DNA of 64,000 nucleotides from Desulfurella acetivorans A63. Its GTDB lineage: Bacteria; Campylobacterota_A; Desulfurellia; Desulfurellales; Desulfurellaceae. Both the position numbers and the translations under genes were made by a program. The DNA is taken from the NCBI GenBank assembly GCA_000517565.1, contig CP007051.1, positions 1,424,849 through 1,488,848 of the forward strand, given 5' to 3'. The notes below the pieces were generated by a model, which saw only the letters and a list, made by a program, of their open reading frames with translations, was not told where the DNA came from and searched no databases. Position 1 is the first letter of the stretch. The number at the start of each line of letters is the position of its first letter. Below, piece after piece: positions 46,485 through 55,258 of the stretch.

Positions 46485-47479
46485 GCTTTCCTCAACGCTA
46501 AACCCAAAGCTACATCAAATAAATATTTATTGTCGATATTAAAGTTAGGATCCTGTATGGTTAGTGTCTCAAATGGATTGAGTTTTATAACACCAATATT
46601 AAAAACCGTGGCCAAATAAGTCGCTATCTCATCGATAGAACATGCACCACCTGCTAAAACAAAGTTATCAATGTGTCTGTCTGCTATAAGAGAAAAATTA
46701 AAATTCAACACATTTGATAATTCATTTTGCAAATTAATTAAATTGCTTTCAATAATACTTATTAAATGAGGATCTTTATTTTTTGACAACAACATATTTA
46801 CACTTTCTGATTCAGAAATAGAAAGTTTGCTAGCAATATCTAGAACAATTGAATCCAAACTAAAATCAATATAACTAAAATAAATAGGTTCAGTAGAGTC
46901 AAGTAATGCTAATTTTGTAGATTTTGCTCCAATATTAAGTATAAATACTAGCTTATTTTTTTCTGGTGCATTTTCTAAATATGTATTAATTGTAGAAAAT
47001 ATATCAACATCAACACACTCAAGTTTTAATTTTGCTTTACTAAACACCTCTTTTAAAAACTCTATCTTTTCTTTTTTTGCAGCAACAATTAATACTTTAA
47101 TATTTTTGTTTTTTTGATCTATATTTAGAATTTGATAATTAACATTTACTTTATCTAGTTTAAAAGGTATATATTGTTCCGCTTCCCACATTATAGCTTG
47201 CTCAATTTCTGATTCATCAACCATAGGTATAGTTAGATATCTTGCTATACATTCTGAAATATTCAATGCATAGGCAATTGGCTTATTTTTTAAATTATTA
47301 CTTGTTGCAAGCAAAGAAAGAAAATCTTTCATAGCAACTGAATCTTCCATGTTTAAATCTTGCGGTGTACTAATAAGCTGAGCATTAATCAAAAATTTCA
47401 CACCACTTTTTTCTTTTAGTTGAACTATCTTTGTAATTTTCGAGCCAATATCCAAACCTACAAGATTTTTGCTAGCCAT
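46481..47479 (-). CDS. pilM: Type IV pilus assembly protein PilM
   Basis: A 332-residue cytoplasmic, actin-like ATPase-fold protein. The phosphate-1 motif GLDIGSKITKIVQL (residues 8-21), YLTIPMVDESEIEQAIMWEAEQYIPF and the late VLAGGACSIDEIATYL (adenosine motif) match PilM. It recruits PilN at the inner membrane. It is first of the pilMNOPQ-smpB unit, divergent from the gene at 47619. Confidence 0.95.
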   Translation of the reverse strand: MASKNLVGLDIGSKITKIVQLKEKSGVKFLINAQLISTPQDLNMEDSVAMKDFLSLLATSNNLKNKPIAYALNISECIARYLTIPMVDESEIEQAIMWEAEQYIPFKLDKVNVNYQILNIDQKNKNIKVLIVAAKKEKIEFLKEVFSKAKLKLECVDVDIFSTINTYLENAPEKNKLVFILNIGAKSTKLALLDSTEPIYFSYIDFSLDSIVLDIASKLSISESESVNMLLSKNKDPHLISIIESNLINLQNELSNVLNFNFSLIADRHIDNFVLAGGACSIDEIATYLATVFNIGVIKLNPFETLTIQDPNFNIDNKYLFDVALGLALRKA

Positions 47480-47618
47480 TTTCCTACCTTCTTAAAAAAG
47501 TGTTGTTTGATTCTAACATTGCTCAGTAACCGTTGTCAATAAAAAAATAAATAAAATTTCCATTTATAGCTTTTAGCAAATTCTGTTCTAGAACTAAAAT
47601 TTGATTTTTACTCTTTAA

Positions 47619-47918
47619 ATGTATATATTAAAAAGTATGAAAGAGAAACGTTTTAATATTGATATTGTGTTAAGAAAAACAAAAAGATGGGATTTCAAAG
47701 AATTACTTATACAAAAAAATATAATTTATTTTGAGTGGTTTGTAGAATTAAATGAAGATGTGTCAATCATTTCAGTTGATGTCAATATTGATGAATTAGA
47801 AGAATTATACAACTTTATATTTGAAAAACTTTCCGAATCAAGAATAGTATTGCCAAATGGTACAAGACTTCAAGCAAAGCTACCATTTGACTTTATTAAA
47901 ACAAAGCTAACTAAATAG
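47619..47918 (+). CDS. Conserved-looking protein of unknown function before the Lon-like gene
   Basis: A 99-residue acidic, soluble protein without cysteines or membrane segments. I do not recognise it. It has an alternation of strands in the middle (IIYFEWFVELNEDVSIISVD) and a helical DELEELYNFIFEKLSES segment. It starts at ATG 47619 or possibly ATG 47637; neither has a clear ribosome-binding site. It lies eight bases before the Lon-like protease gene and is probably cotranscribed, so a role with that protease is possible. Confidence 0.55.
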   Translation: MYILKSMKEKRFNIDIVLRKTKRWDFKELLIQKNIIYFEWFVELNEDVSIISVDVNIDELEELYNFIFEKLSESRIVLPNGTRLQAKLPFDFIKTKLTK

Positions 47919-47926
47919 GAGTTTGT

Positions 47927-50269
47927 ATGGGATTTAGAATTATTGAACCTAAAGAAATAGAATTCAGAATAGATATACCAAATAATATAGATGAAGAAAA
48001 AGCTGACTACTTTGTTGAACAAGAACGTTTAAATCGTGCGCTAAAACTGCTTGTTGATATGCAAAATCCATACTACAATCTATATATATCTGGAGATATG
48101 GGACAAATCAAAGAATATATAAAAGATAAAATTATTGAATTATCCAACAATAAAGAATTTAAGATATATGATTATGCTTATGTAAATAATTTTAAAAATC
48201 CAAAAATGCCAAAATTACTTGTTTTGCCAAAAGGCAAAGCAAATATTTTAGCAACAAGAATGAATGAATTTGTAGAGTATCTTGTATCAAATATACCAGC
48301 AATTTTTGAAAGTAAAGAGTATGAAAATAGAATTCAAGCTATTAATCTTGAATATAACGAAAAACAAAATCAAATATTTGAAGAATTAGAATCAAAGGCT
48401 TCAAAACTGGATTTTGTTATTAAACCAACTCCATCTGGTCTTGTAGTAAATCCTGTTCTTGAAGGTAAAATTATTACAGAAAAAGAATTTTCCATGCTTG
48501 ATGTTAATATAAAAAAGGAAATTGAAGAAAAAAGAAAACAACTGGAAGTACATATAAATGAATTTATGTTTGCATCAAGAGAATTAGAAAAAGAGCGTAT
48601 CCAAAAAATAAAAAAAATTAACGACGAAATGGGTTTATCAATCATAAGCACAAAACTTGATAAAATAAAATCTGAGTTTGAAGGAATAAAGTGCGTAGAG
48701 GATTATTTAAATGAAGTAGAACATTATACAATAAACAACATAGTAATTTTTCTACCCAGCAAAAACGAGCCTTTCCCGTTTTTAAGCATGCCTTCAAAAT
48801 ATATTGAATACAAAGTTAATGTAATTGTGGATAACTCAAATATTGATATTCCAATATATTATGAACAAAATCCAACATATTCAAATTTATTTGGAAAAAT
48901 TGAAAAACAAGCGTACTTCGGTATGCTAGTTACAAATTTTACAAATATTGTTGGAGGCCAGATAGTAAAAAATAATGGTGGTTTTTTAATACTTGATGCA
49001 TTGAGTGCACTTACAAATCCTTTCGTATGGGATAGTCTTAAAAAAACACTAAAATCAAGGCAATTAATAATAGAAGATCCTTTTGATAAATACGGCGCCA
49101 ACGTAGCAGAAAGTCTAAAACCAGAACCTATAGATTTGAATATAAAAGTTATACTGATAGGTGATGAATTTTTATACGATTTATTGTATGAATACGATGG
49201 AGACATGAAAAATCTATTCAAACTTAAAACCAATTTTAATCATATGATAGATGCAAAAACTTCTACCATAAATCAATATTTAGCAAACATAATAAAATTA
49301 TGTAAACAAAAAAACCTCAAAATACCAACAAAAGATGGCCTTTTAGCGGTTGCAAAATACGCATTTAGACTTGCCGAAAGCTCAAATAAAATCTGGTCTA
49401 GAATTGATGAGTGTATAGATATTATTGAAGAAGCAAACACACTAACTACTGATAACATAGAATATAAACACATACAACAAACCATTGAAAACAAAATATT
49501 TATAAAAGACCTATATAGAGAAAAAATTCAAGAAATGATCAAAGAAGGGACAATCTTGCTTGATTTGAAAGGTGAAAAAATAGGTCAGGTCAATGGCTTA
49601 TCCGTTTTGCAAATTGGAGATTTTTCTTTTGGTAGACCAAATAGAATTGTAGCTAAAACCTATGTTGGAAAAGGCGGTGTAATAAATATAGAAACTGAAA
49701 GCAAATTATCTGGCAAAATATTTGATAAATCATCATTTATAATTGGTGGGTATATAGGCTCTAAATATGCTTACGATAAACCACTTAGTTTACAGGCTAC
49801 CATTAGTTTTGAACAATCCTACTCTTATATTGAAGGAGACAGTGCAACATTAGCCATGGTAATAGCTCTTTTGTCATCGATTGCAAAAATACCAGTTAAA
49901 AATAATTTAGCCGTTACAGGTTCGATGAGCCAGGATGGACTCGTCCAACCTATTGGTGGCGTAAATGAAAAAATTGAAGGTTTCTTTGATGTTTTAAAAA
50001 TTTCTGGTAATTTATCAGATGCGGGGGTTGTTATTCCCTATCAAAATAAGAAAGATTTAGTTTTAAGAGACGATGTATTAGAAGCCATGAAACAAGGTAT
50101 TTTTAAAATATACACAGTTGAAACAATAGATGATGCTATTGAAATTTTTATGGGCAAACCTGCAGGAAAAATTATTAAAAATAGATACGAAAAAGGAACA
50201 GTTCACTATATGGTAGATATGGCTTTTCGAAAGACAATAAAGCAATTAAAAGATAACAACAATGATTAG
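47927..50269 (+). CDS. Lon-like serine protease with degenerate ATPase domain (LonC-like)
   Basis: A 780-residue protein of the COG1067 Lon-like group. The protease domain is intact: catalytic Ser639 in EGDSATLAM and Lys682 in GGVNEKIEGF, exactly 43 residues apart as in E. coli Lon (679/722). At the expected P-loop (about residues 52-62) the sequence is LYISGDMGQIK, lacking GK[ST]. A Walker-B-like GGFLILDA remains, and a long coiled-coil insertion (about 155-235) is present. The LonC protein of Meiothermus taiwanensis also lacks Walker A and works without ATP, so ATP-independent proteolysis is likely here. The aroC start overlaps its stop. Confidence 0.85.
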   Translation: MGFRIIEPKEIEFRIDIPNNIDEEKADYFVEQERLNRALKLLVDMQNPYYNLYISGDMGQIKEYIKDKIIELSNNKEFKIYDYAYVNNFKNPKMPKLLVLPKGKANILATRMNEFVEYLVSNIPAIFESKEYENRIQAINLEYNEKQNQIFEELESKASKLDFVIKPTPSGLVVNPVLEGKIITEKEFSMLDVNIKKEIEEKRKQLEVHINEFMFASRELEKERIQKIKKINDEMGLSIISTKLDKIKSEFEGIKCVEDYLNEVEHYTINNIVIFLPSKNEPFPFLSMPSKYIEYKVNVIVDNSNIDIPIYYEQNPTYSNLFGKIEKQAYFGMLVTNFTNIVGGQIVKNNGGFLILDALSALTNPFVWDSLKKTLKSRQLIIEDPFDKYGANVAESLKPEPIDLNIKVILIGDEFLYDLLYEYDGDMKNLFKLKTNFNHMIDAKTSTINQYLANIIKLCKQKNLKIPTKDGLLAVAKYAFRLAESSNKIWSRIDECIDIIEEANTLTTDNIEYKHIQQTIENKIFIKDLYREKIQEMIKEGTILLDLKGEKIGQVNGLSVLQIGDFSFGRPNRIVAKTYVGKGGVINIETESKLSGKIFDKSSFIIGGYIGSKYAYDKPLSLQATISFEQSYSYIEGDSATLAMVIALLSSIAKIPVKNNLAVTGSMSQDGLVQPIGGVNEKIEGFFDVLKISGNLSDAGVVIPYQNKKDLVLRDDVLEAMKQGIFKIYTVETIDDAIEIFMGKPAGKIIKNRYEKGTVHYMVDMAFRKTIKQLKDNNND

Positions 50270-51416
50270 TTACCTTGATGCGGGCGAGTCGCACGGGAAT
50301 TGCCTATGTGCTATTATAGATGGTCTCCCAGCTGGCCTAAACATTGATGTAAATTTTATCAATAATTTGCTCAGTTTAAGACAAAGTGGTTATGGTAGAG
50401 GGGGCAGACAAAAAATTGAAAAAGATAAAATCGAGATCTTAAGCGGTGTGCGTTTTGGTCAGACAACAGGAAGTCCAATTACACTAAAAATAGCTAACAA
50501 CGATTATAAAAACTGGCAAGATATAATGGCACCTTTTGCTACTTATACAAACCAAAAACAAGTCACAAAGCCAAGGCCCGGTCATGTTGATTTAGTAGGA
50601 TATTTAAAGTATGACAGAAACGACATGAGAGACTGCTTAGAACGTTCAAGTGCAAGGCAAACCGCTATTAGGGTAGCTATTGGGGCAATTTGTGAGTTAT
50701 GTTTAAAAGAAGTAGGTGTAAATTTTTATAATTTTGTAAGTGCAATTGGTAATGTAAAAGCAAACATTGACTATTCAAATTTAGATTCGATAAAAAACAA
50801 TACCAACAATGAGCTGCTATGCCCAGACAAAGAGGCACTTATTGAAATGAAAAAAATTATTGATTATGCATCACAAAATGGTGATAGCCTGGGAGGCGTT
50901 GCTGAAGTTATTGTGGAAGGTGTAGTTGCTGGAATCGGCTCTTATAAATGGGACAAAAAACTTGATGCAAGGATTGCTTTAGCTGTTATGAGTGTGCAGG
51001 CCATCAAAGCGGTTAGCATCGGTGAAGGAGTCGAAAACGCATTTAAATACTCAAGCCAGGTACAAGATGAAATATTCTATGATAGCCAAACTCAAACCTA
51101 TAAACGATTTACAAATCGCTTAGGTGGTATTGAAGGTGGTATATCAAATGGAGAAAATATTATTGTTAAAGCATATATGAAACCTATTCCAACCACGCGC
51201 AAGGGCTTAAGAAGCGTGGATGTGAAAACAAAAGAAGCTCAATTATCTACTTACGAACGATCTGATGTTTGTGCAACAAGTGCGGCAAGTGTGGTAATAA
51301 GAGCTGCAATTGCTTTTGAAATATTAAACGCATACTTAGAAAAATTTGGTGGTGACTGCATAAATGAATTTAAAACCAATGTGAATAATTATAAAGAGTA
51401 TTTAAAAACAAAATGA
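50262..51416 (+). CDS. aroC: Chorismate synthase
   Basis: A 384-residue FMN-dependent enzyme that converts EPSP to chorismate, the last step of the shikimate pathway. Signatures: GESHG near the start, RQSGYGRGGRQ, KPRPGHVDL, LERSSARQTA and the late GVCATSAASVVIRA-type segment (SDVCATSAASV). The length is slightly above the usual 360. It overlaps the Lon-like gene and aroK, forming an aroC-aroK pair. Confidence 0.97.
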   Translation: MISYLDAGESHGNCLCAIIDGLPAGLNIDVNFINNLLSLRQSGYGRGGRQKIEKDKIEILSGVRFGQTTGSPITLKIANNDYKNWQDIMAPFATYTNQKQVTKPRPGHVDLVGYLKYDRNDMRDCLERSSARQTAIRVAIGAICELCLKEVGVNFYNFVSAIGNVKANIDYSNLDSIKNNTNNELLCPDKEALIEMKKIIDYASQNGDSLGGVAEVIVEGVVAGIGSYKWDKKLDARIALAVMSVQAIKAVSIGEGVENAFKYSSQVQDEIFYDSQTQTYKRFTNRLGGIEGGISNGENIIVKAYMKPIPTTRKGLRSVDVKTKEAQLSTYERSDVCATSAASVVIRAAIAFEILNAYLEKFGGDCINEFKTNVNNYKEYLKTK

Positions 51417-51880
51417 ATTTAATTTTAATTGGTTTCATGGGAAGCGGGAAAACTACCGTTGGCAAAGTACTTTCAAGGGAACTAAATTGGAAATTTGCAG
51501 ATACAGATGAAATTATTGAAAAAAAAATAAAAATGCCCATAAAAAAAATCTTTTCACTTTATGGAGAATATTTTTTTAGAAAACTAGAACGCAATATTCT
51601 ATTAAATATTAATATAAAAGAACCATTTATCCTCTCAACAGGCGGCGGAATGCCTTGTTTTAAAGATAATATTGATATAATGAAAAAAAAAGGTATTGTT
51701 ATTTATTTAAAAGCTCCAAAAAGCCGTTTGTTTAAAATTGATAAAAAAAACAGACCGCTTCTTAAAAAAGCTAAAATACTTATAAATAAAAGGAAATACT
51801 GTTATCAAAAGGCGGATTACATAATAGAAAACTATAAAATTGATTTGTGTATCAAACAGTTAAAACAACTCGTGAGGTGA
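51413..51880 (+). CDS. aroK: Shikimate kinase
   Basis: A 155-residue nucleoside-kinase-fold enzyme that phosphorylates shikimate with ATP. Walker A is GFMGSGKTTVG (residues 7-17), the shikimate-binding Asp lies in DTDEIIEKK, the GGG motif in STGGGMPCF, and the lid arginine in KKNRPLL. It is short and rather basic but complete. The start overlaps aroC by four bases. Confidence 0.95.
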   Translation: MNLILIGFMGSGKTTVGKVLSRELNWKFADTDEIIEKKIKMPIKKIFSLYGEYFFRKLERNILLNINIKEPFILSTGGGMPCFKDNIDIMKKKGIVIYLKAPKSRLFKIDKKNRPLLKKAKILINKRKYCYQKADYIIENYKIDLCIKQLKQLVR

Positions 51881-51883
51881 AAT

Positions 51884-54800
51884 ATGGCATTTGTGCATTT
51901 ACATAACCACTCAGAATATAGCTTGCTTGATGGAGCAACAAAAATCAATGCAATGGTAGAAAAAGCAAAAAACGATAATCAAGAATACATTGCTCTAACA
52001 GATCATGGTAATATGTTTGGCGCACTTGATTTTTATAAAACCTGTATAAAAAATAATATAAAACCTATAATCGGATTTGAAGCATATCTTGTAACAGATA
52101 GATTTGATAAAACAAACAAAGGCAATTTTCATTTAACTCTTCTTGCAAAAAATAACGAAGGTTATAAAAACTTACTTAAATTATCGACTTTTTCTTATAC
52201 CGAAGGTTTTTACTATAAACCAAGAATCGATATGGATCTTTTAAGAAAATACTCAAGCGGCATAGTAGCCGGAAGTGCATGTTTACACGGCGAAATCAAT
52301 TATTATCTTTTAAATAACGACTACAATTTAGCAAAGAAAGCCTGCCTTGAATATCAAGAAATTTTCGGCAAAGACAATTTTTTTATCGAAATTATGAGGC
52401 ATGACTTACCTGAGCAAGCTCAGATAGAGCCATTGTTACTTAAACTTGCCAATGAAACTAATGCTCCAATTGTTGCCACAAATGATTGTCACTATTTAAA
52501 CAAAACAGATGCAAAAGCCCAGGATGCACTGCTTTGCATTCAGACAAACAGGCTCATAAGTGAAGAAGATAGGATGAAAATGAGAACGCAGGAATTCTAC
52601 TTCAAAACACAAGAAGAAATGTATGATAAATTTAAAGACTTAAAAGAAGCACCAGATAATAGCTACCTTATAGCAAAAAATTGCTCAATTGATCTTGAGC
52701 TTGGAAAACTTATATATCCAATCTTTTCTGAAAACATGCAAAAAGACAATGAGATGCTTGAAAAACTTGCAAAAGAAGGTCTTGAAAAACGTATAAAAAA
52801 TTTTGGTCTTGAAAATCAAAAGGATATTTATTATGCACGTCTTGAGTATGAATTAAATGTAATCAAACAAATGCATTTTAGTGGTTACTTTTTAATCGTT
52901 TGGGATTTTATAAATTATGCTAAAAGTCACTCAATACCTGTTGGGCCCGGAAGAGGCTCAGCAGCTGGAAGCCTTGTTTCTTATAGTCTTGGGATAACTG
53001 ATATAGATCCCCTAAAGTACGGTTTGCTATTTGAGAGATTTTTAAACCCAGAGCGAATATCTATGCCTGATGTTGATGTAGACTTTTGCGTTGAACGAAG
53101 AGATGAGGTAATAAATTATGTTCAAAATAAATATGGACAATACAATGTAGCCCAAGTTGCAACATTTGGTACGATGCTTTCAAAAGCAGTAATTAGAGAT
53201 GTAGCGCGAGTTATGGGATTTAGCTATGCAAGCGCCGATAAAATTGCAAAACTTATACCAACAAATGCAACGCTTGATGAAGCTATAAATCAAGTCGATC
53301 AATTAAAAAAGATGATTCAAGAAGATAAGCAAATACAAGAATTGTTTGATTTATCAAAAACACTTGAAGGCTTAAAACGCCATGCATCAAAACATGCAGC
53401 TGGTGTTGTTATCTCACAAGAACCTATATACAACAGATGCCCGCTTTATAAACCAGCTGGTGAAGATGCTATAATTGCTCAGTTTTCAAAAGAACATTTA
53501 GAAGATGTTGGTCTGATAAAATTTGACTTTTTGGGTTTAAGAAACCTTACCGTTATTGATTTTGCAGTTAAACTGATAAAAAAATATGAAGATGAAAGCT
53601 TTGATTTACTAAACATACTAACGGACGATAAAGAAGTTTTTAAACTACTTCAAAGTGGTGCCACGCTTGGTGTGTTTCAGCTTGAAAGCTCTGGTATGCA
53701 AAAGTTAATAAGCGAGCTTAAGCCAACAGTTTTTGAAGATTTGATAGCTTTGGTTGCACTCTATAGACCTGGACCACTAGGTAGTGGTATGGTAAAGGAT
53801 TTTATTGAAAGAAAACACGGCATCTCAAAAGTAGAATATCCTTTGCCTCAATTGGAGCCCATTTTAAAAGAAACCTATGGCATAATACTATATCAAGAGC
53901 AAGTTATGCAAATTGCTAATGTTTTGGCAGGATATACTCTTGCAGAAGCTGATATCTTGCGCAAAAGCATGGGTAAAAAAGATAAAGAAAAAATGGCTCA
54001 ACAAAGAAGTGTATTTGTAGAGCGTTGCGTCAAAAACGGCATTGATGAAAAAAAAGCTGAAAGCATTTTTGATTTAATGGAATACTTTGCTGGATATGGT
54101 TTTAACAAATCTCACTCAGCTGCTTATGCTTATATTGCTTATCAAACAGCTTACCTAAAAACCCACTACCCTGCGTACTTTATGTGTGCTTTGCTGACAA
54201 GCGAAGCAAACAACACAGACAAAGTTGCAATCTATATTGATGAATGCAATAGGCTAAATATACCTATTTTGCCACCAGATATAAATGAAAGCTATACTAA
54301 TTTTACTGTTGTTTCTCAAAAAGATTCAAATAAAAAAGCTATCAGATTTGGTCTTTCAGCAATAAAAAATGTAGGCGATGCAGCTATAGAAAGCATCATT
54401 GAAGAAAGAAAAAAGGGTCCTTTTAAAGATTTATTTGATTTTTTAAATCGTGTAAACCAAAGAAAAGTAAACAAAAAAGTTGTAGAAAGTCTAATCAAAA
54501 GCGGTTGTTTTGATTTTGTCGATAAAAATAGAAATCAATTGCTTATTCAAGCAGAAAACCCAAAAAAGGCTTCACTTGATTTGTTTGGAATGGATAATGA
54601 TGTATCTCTTAAACCTCAAGTCACAACAACCCAAGAAGAAATTACAAGTTACGAAAAAGAACTATTAGGTGTGTTTATAAGCTATAATCCCCTTAAAAAA
54701 TACGAAAGTTTAATTAAATCTCTTGATATAAACTATACTTCACAGTTGGACAATTTAAATGATGAATCAGAAATAAAACTTATAGGTGTTGTTTCAAGTT

Positions 54801-55258
54801 TAAAAGAAATTAATACAAAAAACAAACAAACAATGGCTTTTGTTAATTTTTCAGATTTACACGGTAGCATCGAGATTGTAGTATTTCCAAGCTTATACGA
54901 ACAGCTAAAACAACTAAACAGTATCGAACCAATTTTGATTATTGGAAAACTTGAAAAAAATGAAGAAAAAACATCAATTACAGCTAAGCAAATAATCCCT
55001 ATACAAGAACTAATAAACCAAATCTCAAAAATAACAATTGAAGTAGACTCTAATGCCTCCGATGCAGAAACTATACTAAAAGATATAAAACAATTAATAA
55101 ATAGTAATTCAGGTAATGCTCAATTATTTATTTGTTTAAAAAAATCTCAATCAAAACAAACTATGTTTAAAACAAAATCAAGTTTAAAATGTGATTTTGA
55201 ATTACTGGAACGTCTTAAAAAATATGATATAGGTATAAAATTAGAGTTAGCTTCATGA
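51884..55258 (+). CDS. dnaE: DNA polymerase III alpha subunit
   Basis: The 1124-residue replicative polymerase subunit. It has the N-terminal PHP domain (HLHNHSEYSLLDG), the palm with GPGRGSAAGSLVSYSLG and catalytic Asp pair PDVDVDF (about residues 404-410), the thumb/fingers with ILYQEQVMQIA and GYGFNKSHSAAYA, tandem HhH, and a C-terminal OB domain (IKLIGVVSSLKEI). It overlaps the following LutBA-like gene by four bases, so the two are translationally coupled. Confidence 0.97.
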   Translation: MAFVHLHNHSEYSLLDGATKINAMVEKAKNDNQEYIALTDHGNMFGALDFYKTCIKNNIKPIIGFEAYLVTDRFDKTNKGNFHLTLLAKNNEGYKNLLKLSTFSYTEGFYYKPRIDMDLLRKYSSGIVAGSACLHGEINYYLLNNDYNLAKKACLEYQEIFGKDNFFIEIMRHDLPEQAQIEPLLLKLANETNAPIVATNDCHYLNKTDAKAQDALLCIQTNRLISEEDRMKMRTQEFYFKTQEEMYDKFKDLKEAPDNSYLIAKNCSIDLELGKLIYPIFSENMQKDNEMLEKLAKEGLEKRIKNFGLENQKDIYYARLEYELNVIKQMHFSGYFLIVWDFINYAKSHSIPVGPGRGSAAGSLVSYSLGITDIDPLKYGLLFERFLNPERISMPDVDVDFCVERRDEVINYVQNKYGQYNVAQVATFGTMLSKAVIRDVARVMGFSYASADKIAKLIPTNATLDEAINQVDQLKKMIQEDKQIQELFDLSKTLEGLKRHASKHAAGVVISQEPIYNRCPLYKPAGEDAIIAQFSKEHLEDVGLIKFDFLGLRNLTVIDFAVKLIKKYEDESFDLLNILTDDKEVFKLLQSGATLGVFQLESSGMQKLISELKPTVFEDLIALVALYRPGPLGSGMVKDFIERKHGISKVEYPLPQLEPILKETYGIILYQEQVMQIANVLAGYTLAEADILRKSMGKKDKEKMAQQRSVFVERCVKNGIDEKKAESIFDLMEYFAGYGFNKSHSAAYAYIAYQTAYLKTHYPAYFMCALLTSEANNTDKVAIYIDECNRLNIPILPPDINESYTNFTVVSQKDSNKKAIRFGLSAIKNVGDAAIESIIEERKKGPFKDLFDFLNRVNQRKVNKKVVESLIKSGCFDFVDKNRNQLLIQAENPKKASLDLFGMDNDVSLKPQVTTTQEEITSYEKELLGVFISYNPLKKYESLIKSLDINYTSQLDNLNDESEIKLIGVVSSLKEINTKNKQTMAFVNFSDLHGSIEIVVFPSLYEQLKQLNSIEPILIIGKLEKNEEKTSITAKQIIPIQELINQISKITIEVDSNASDAETILKDIKQLINSNSGNAQLFICLKKSQSKQTMFKTKSSLKCDFELLERLKKYDIGIKLELAS

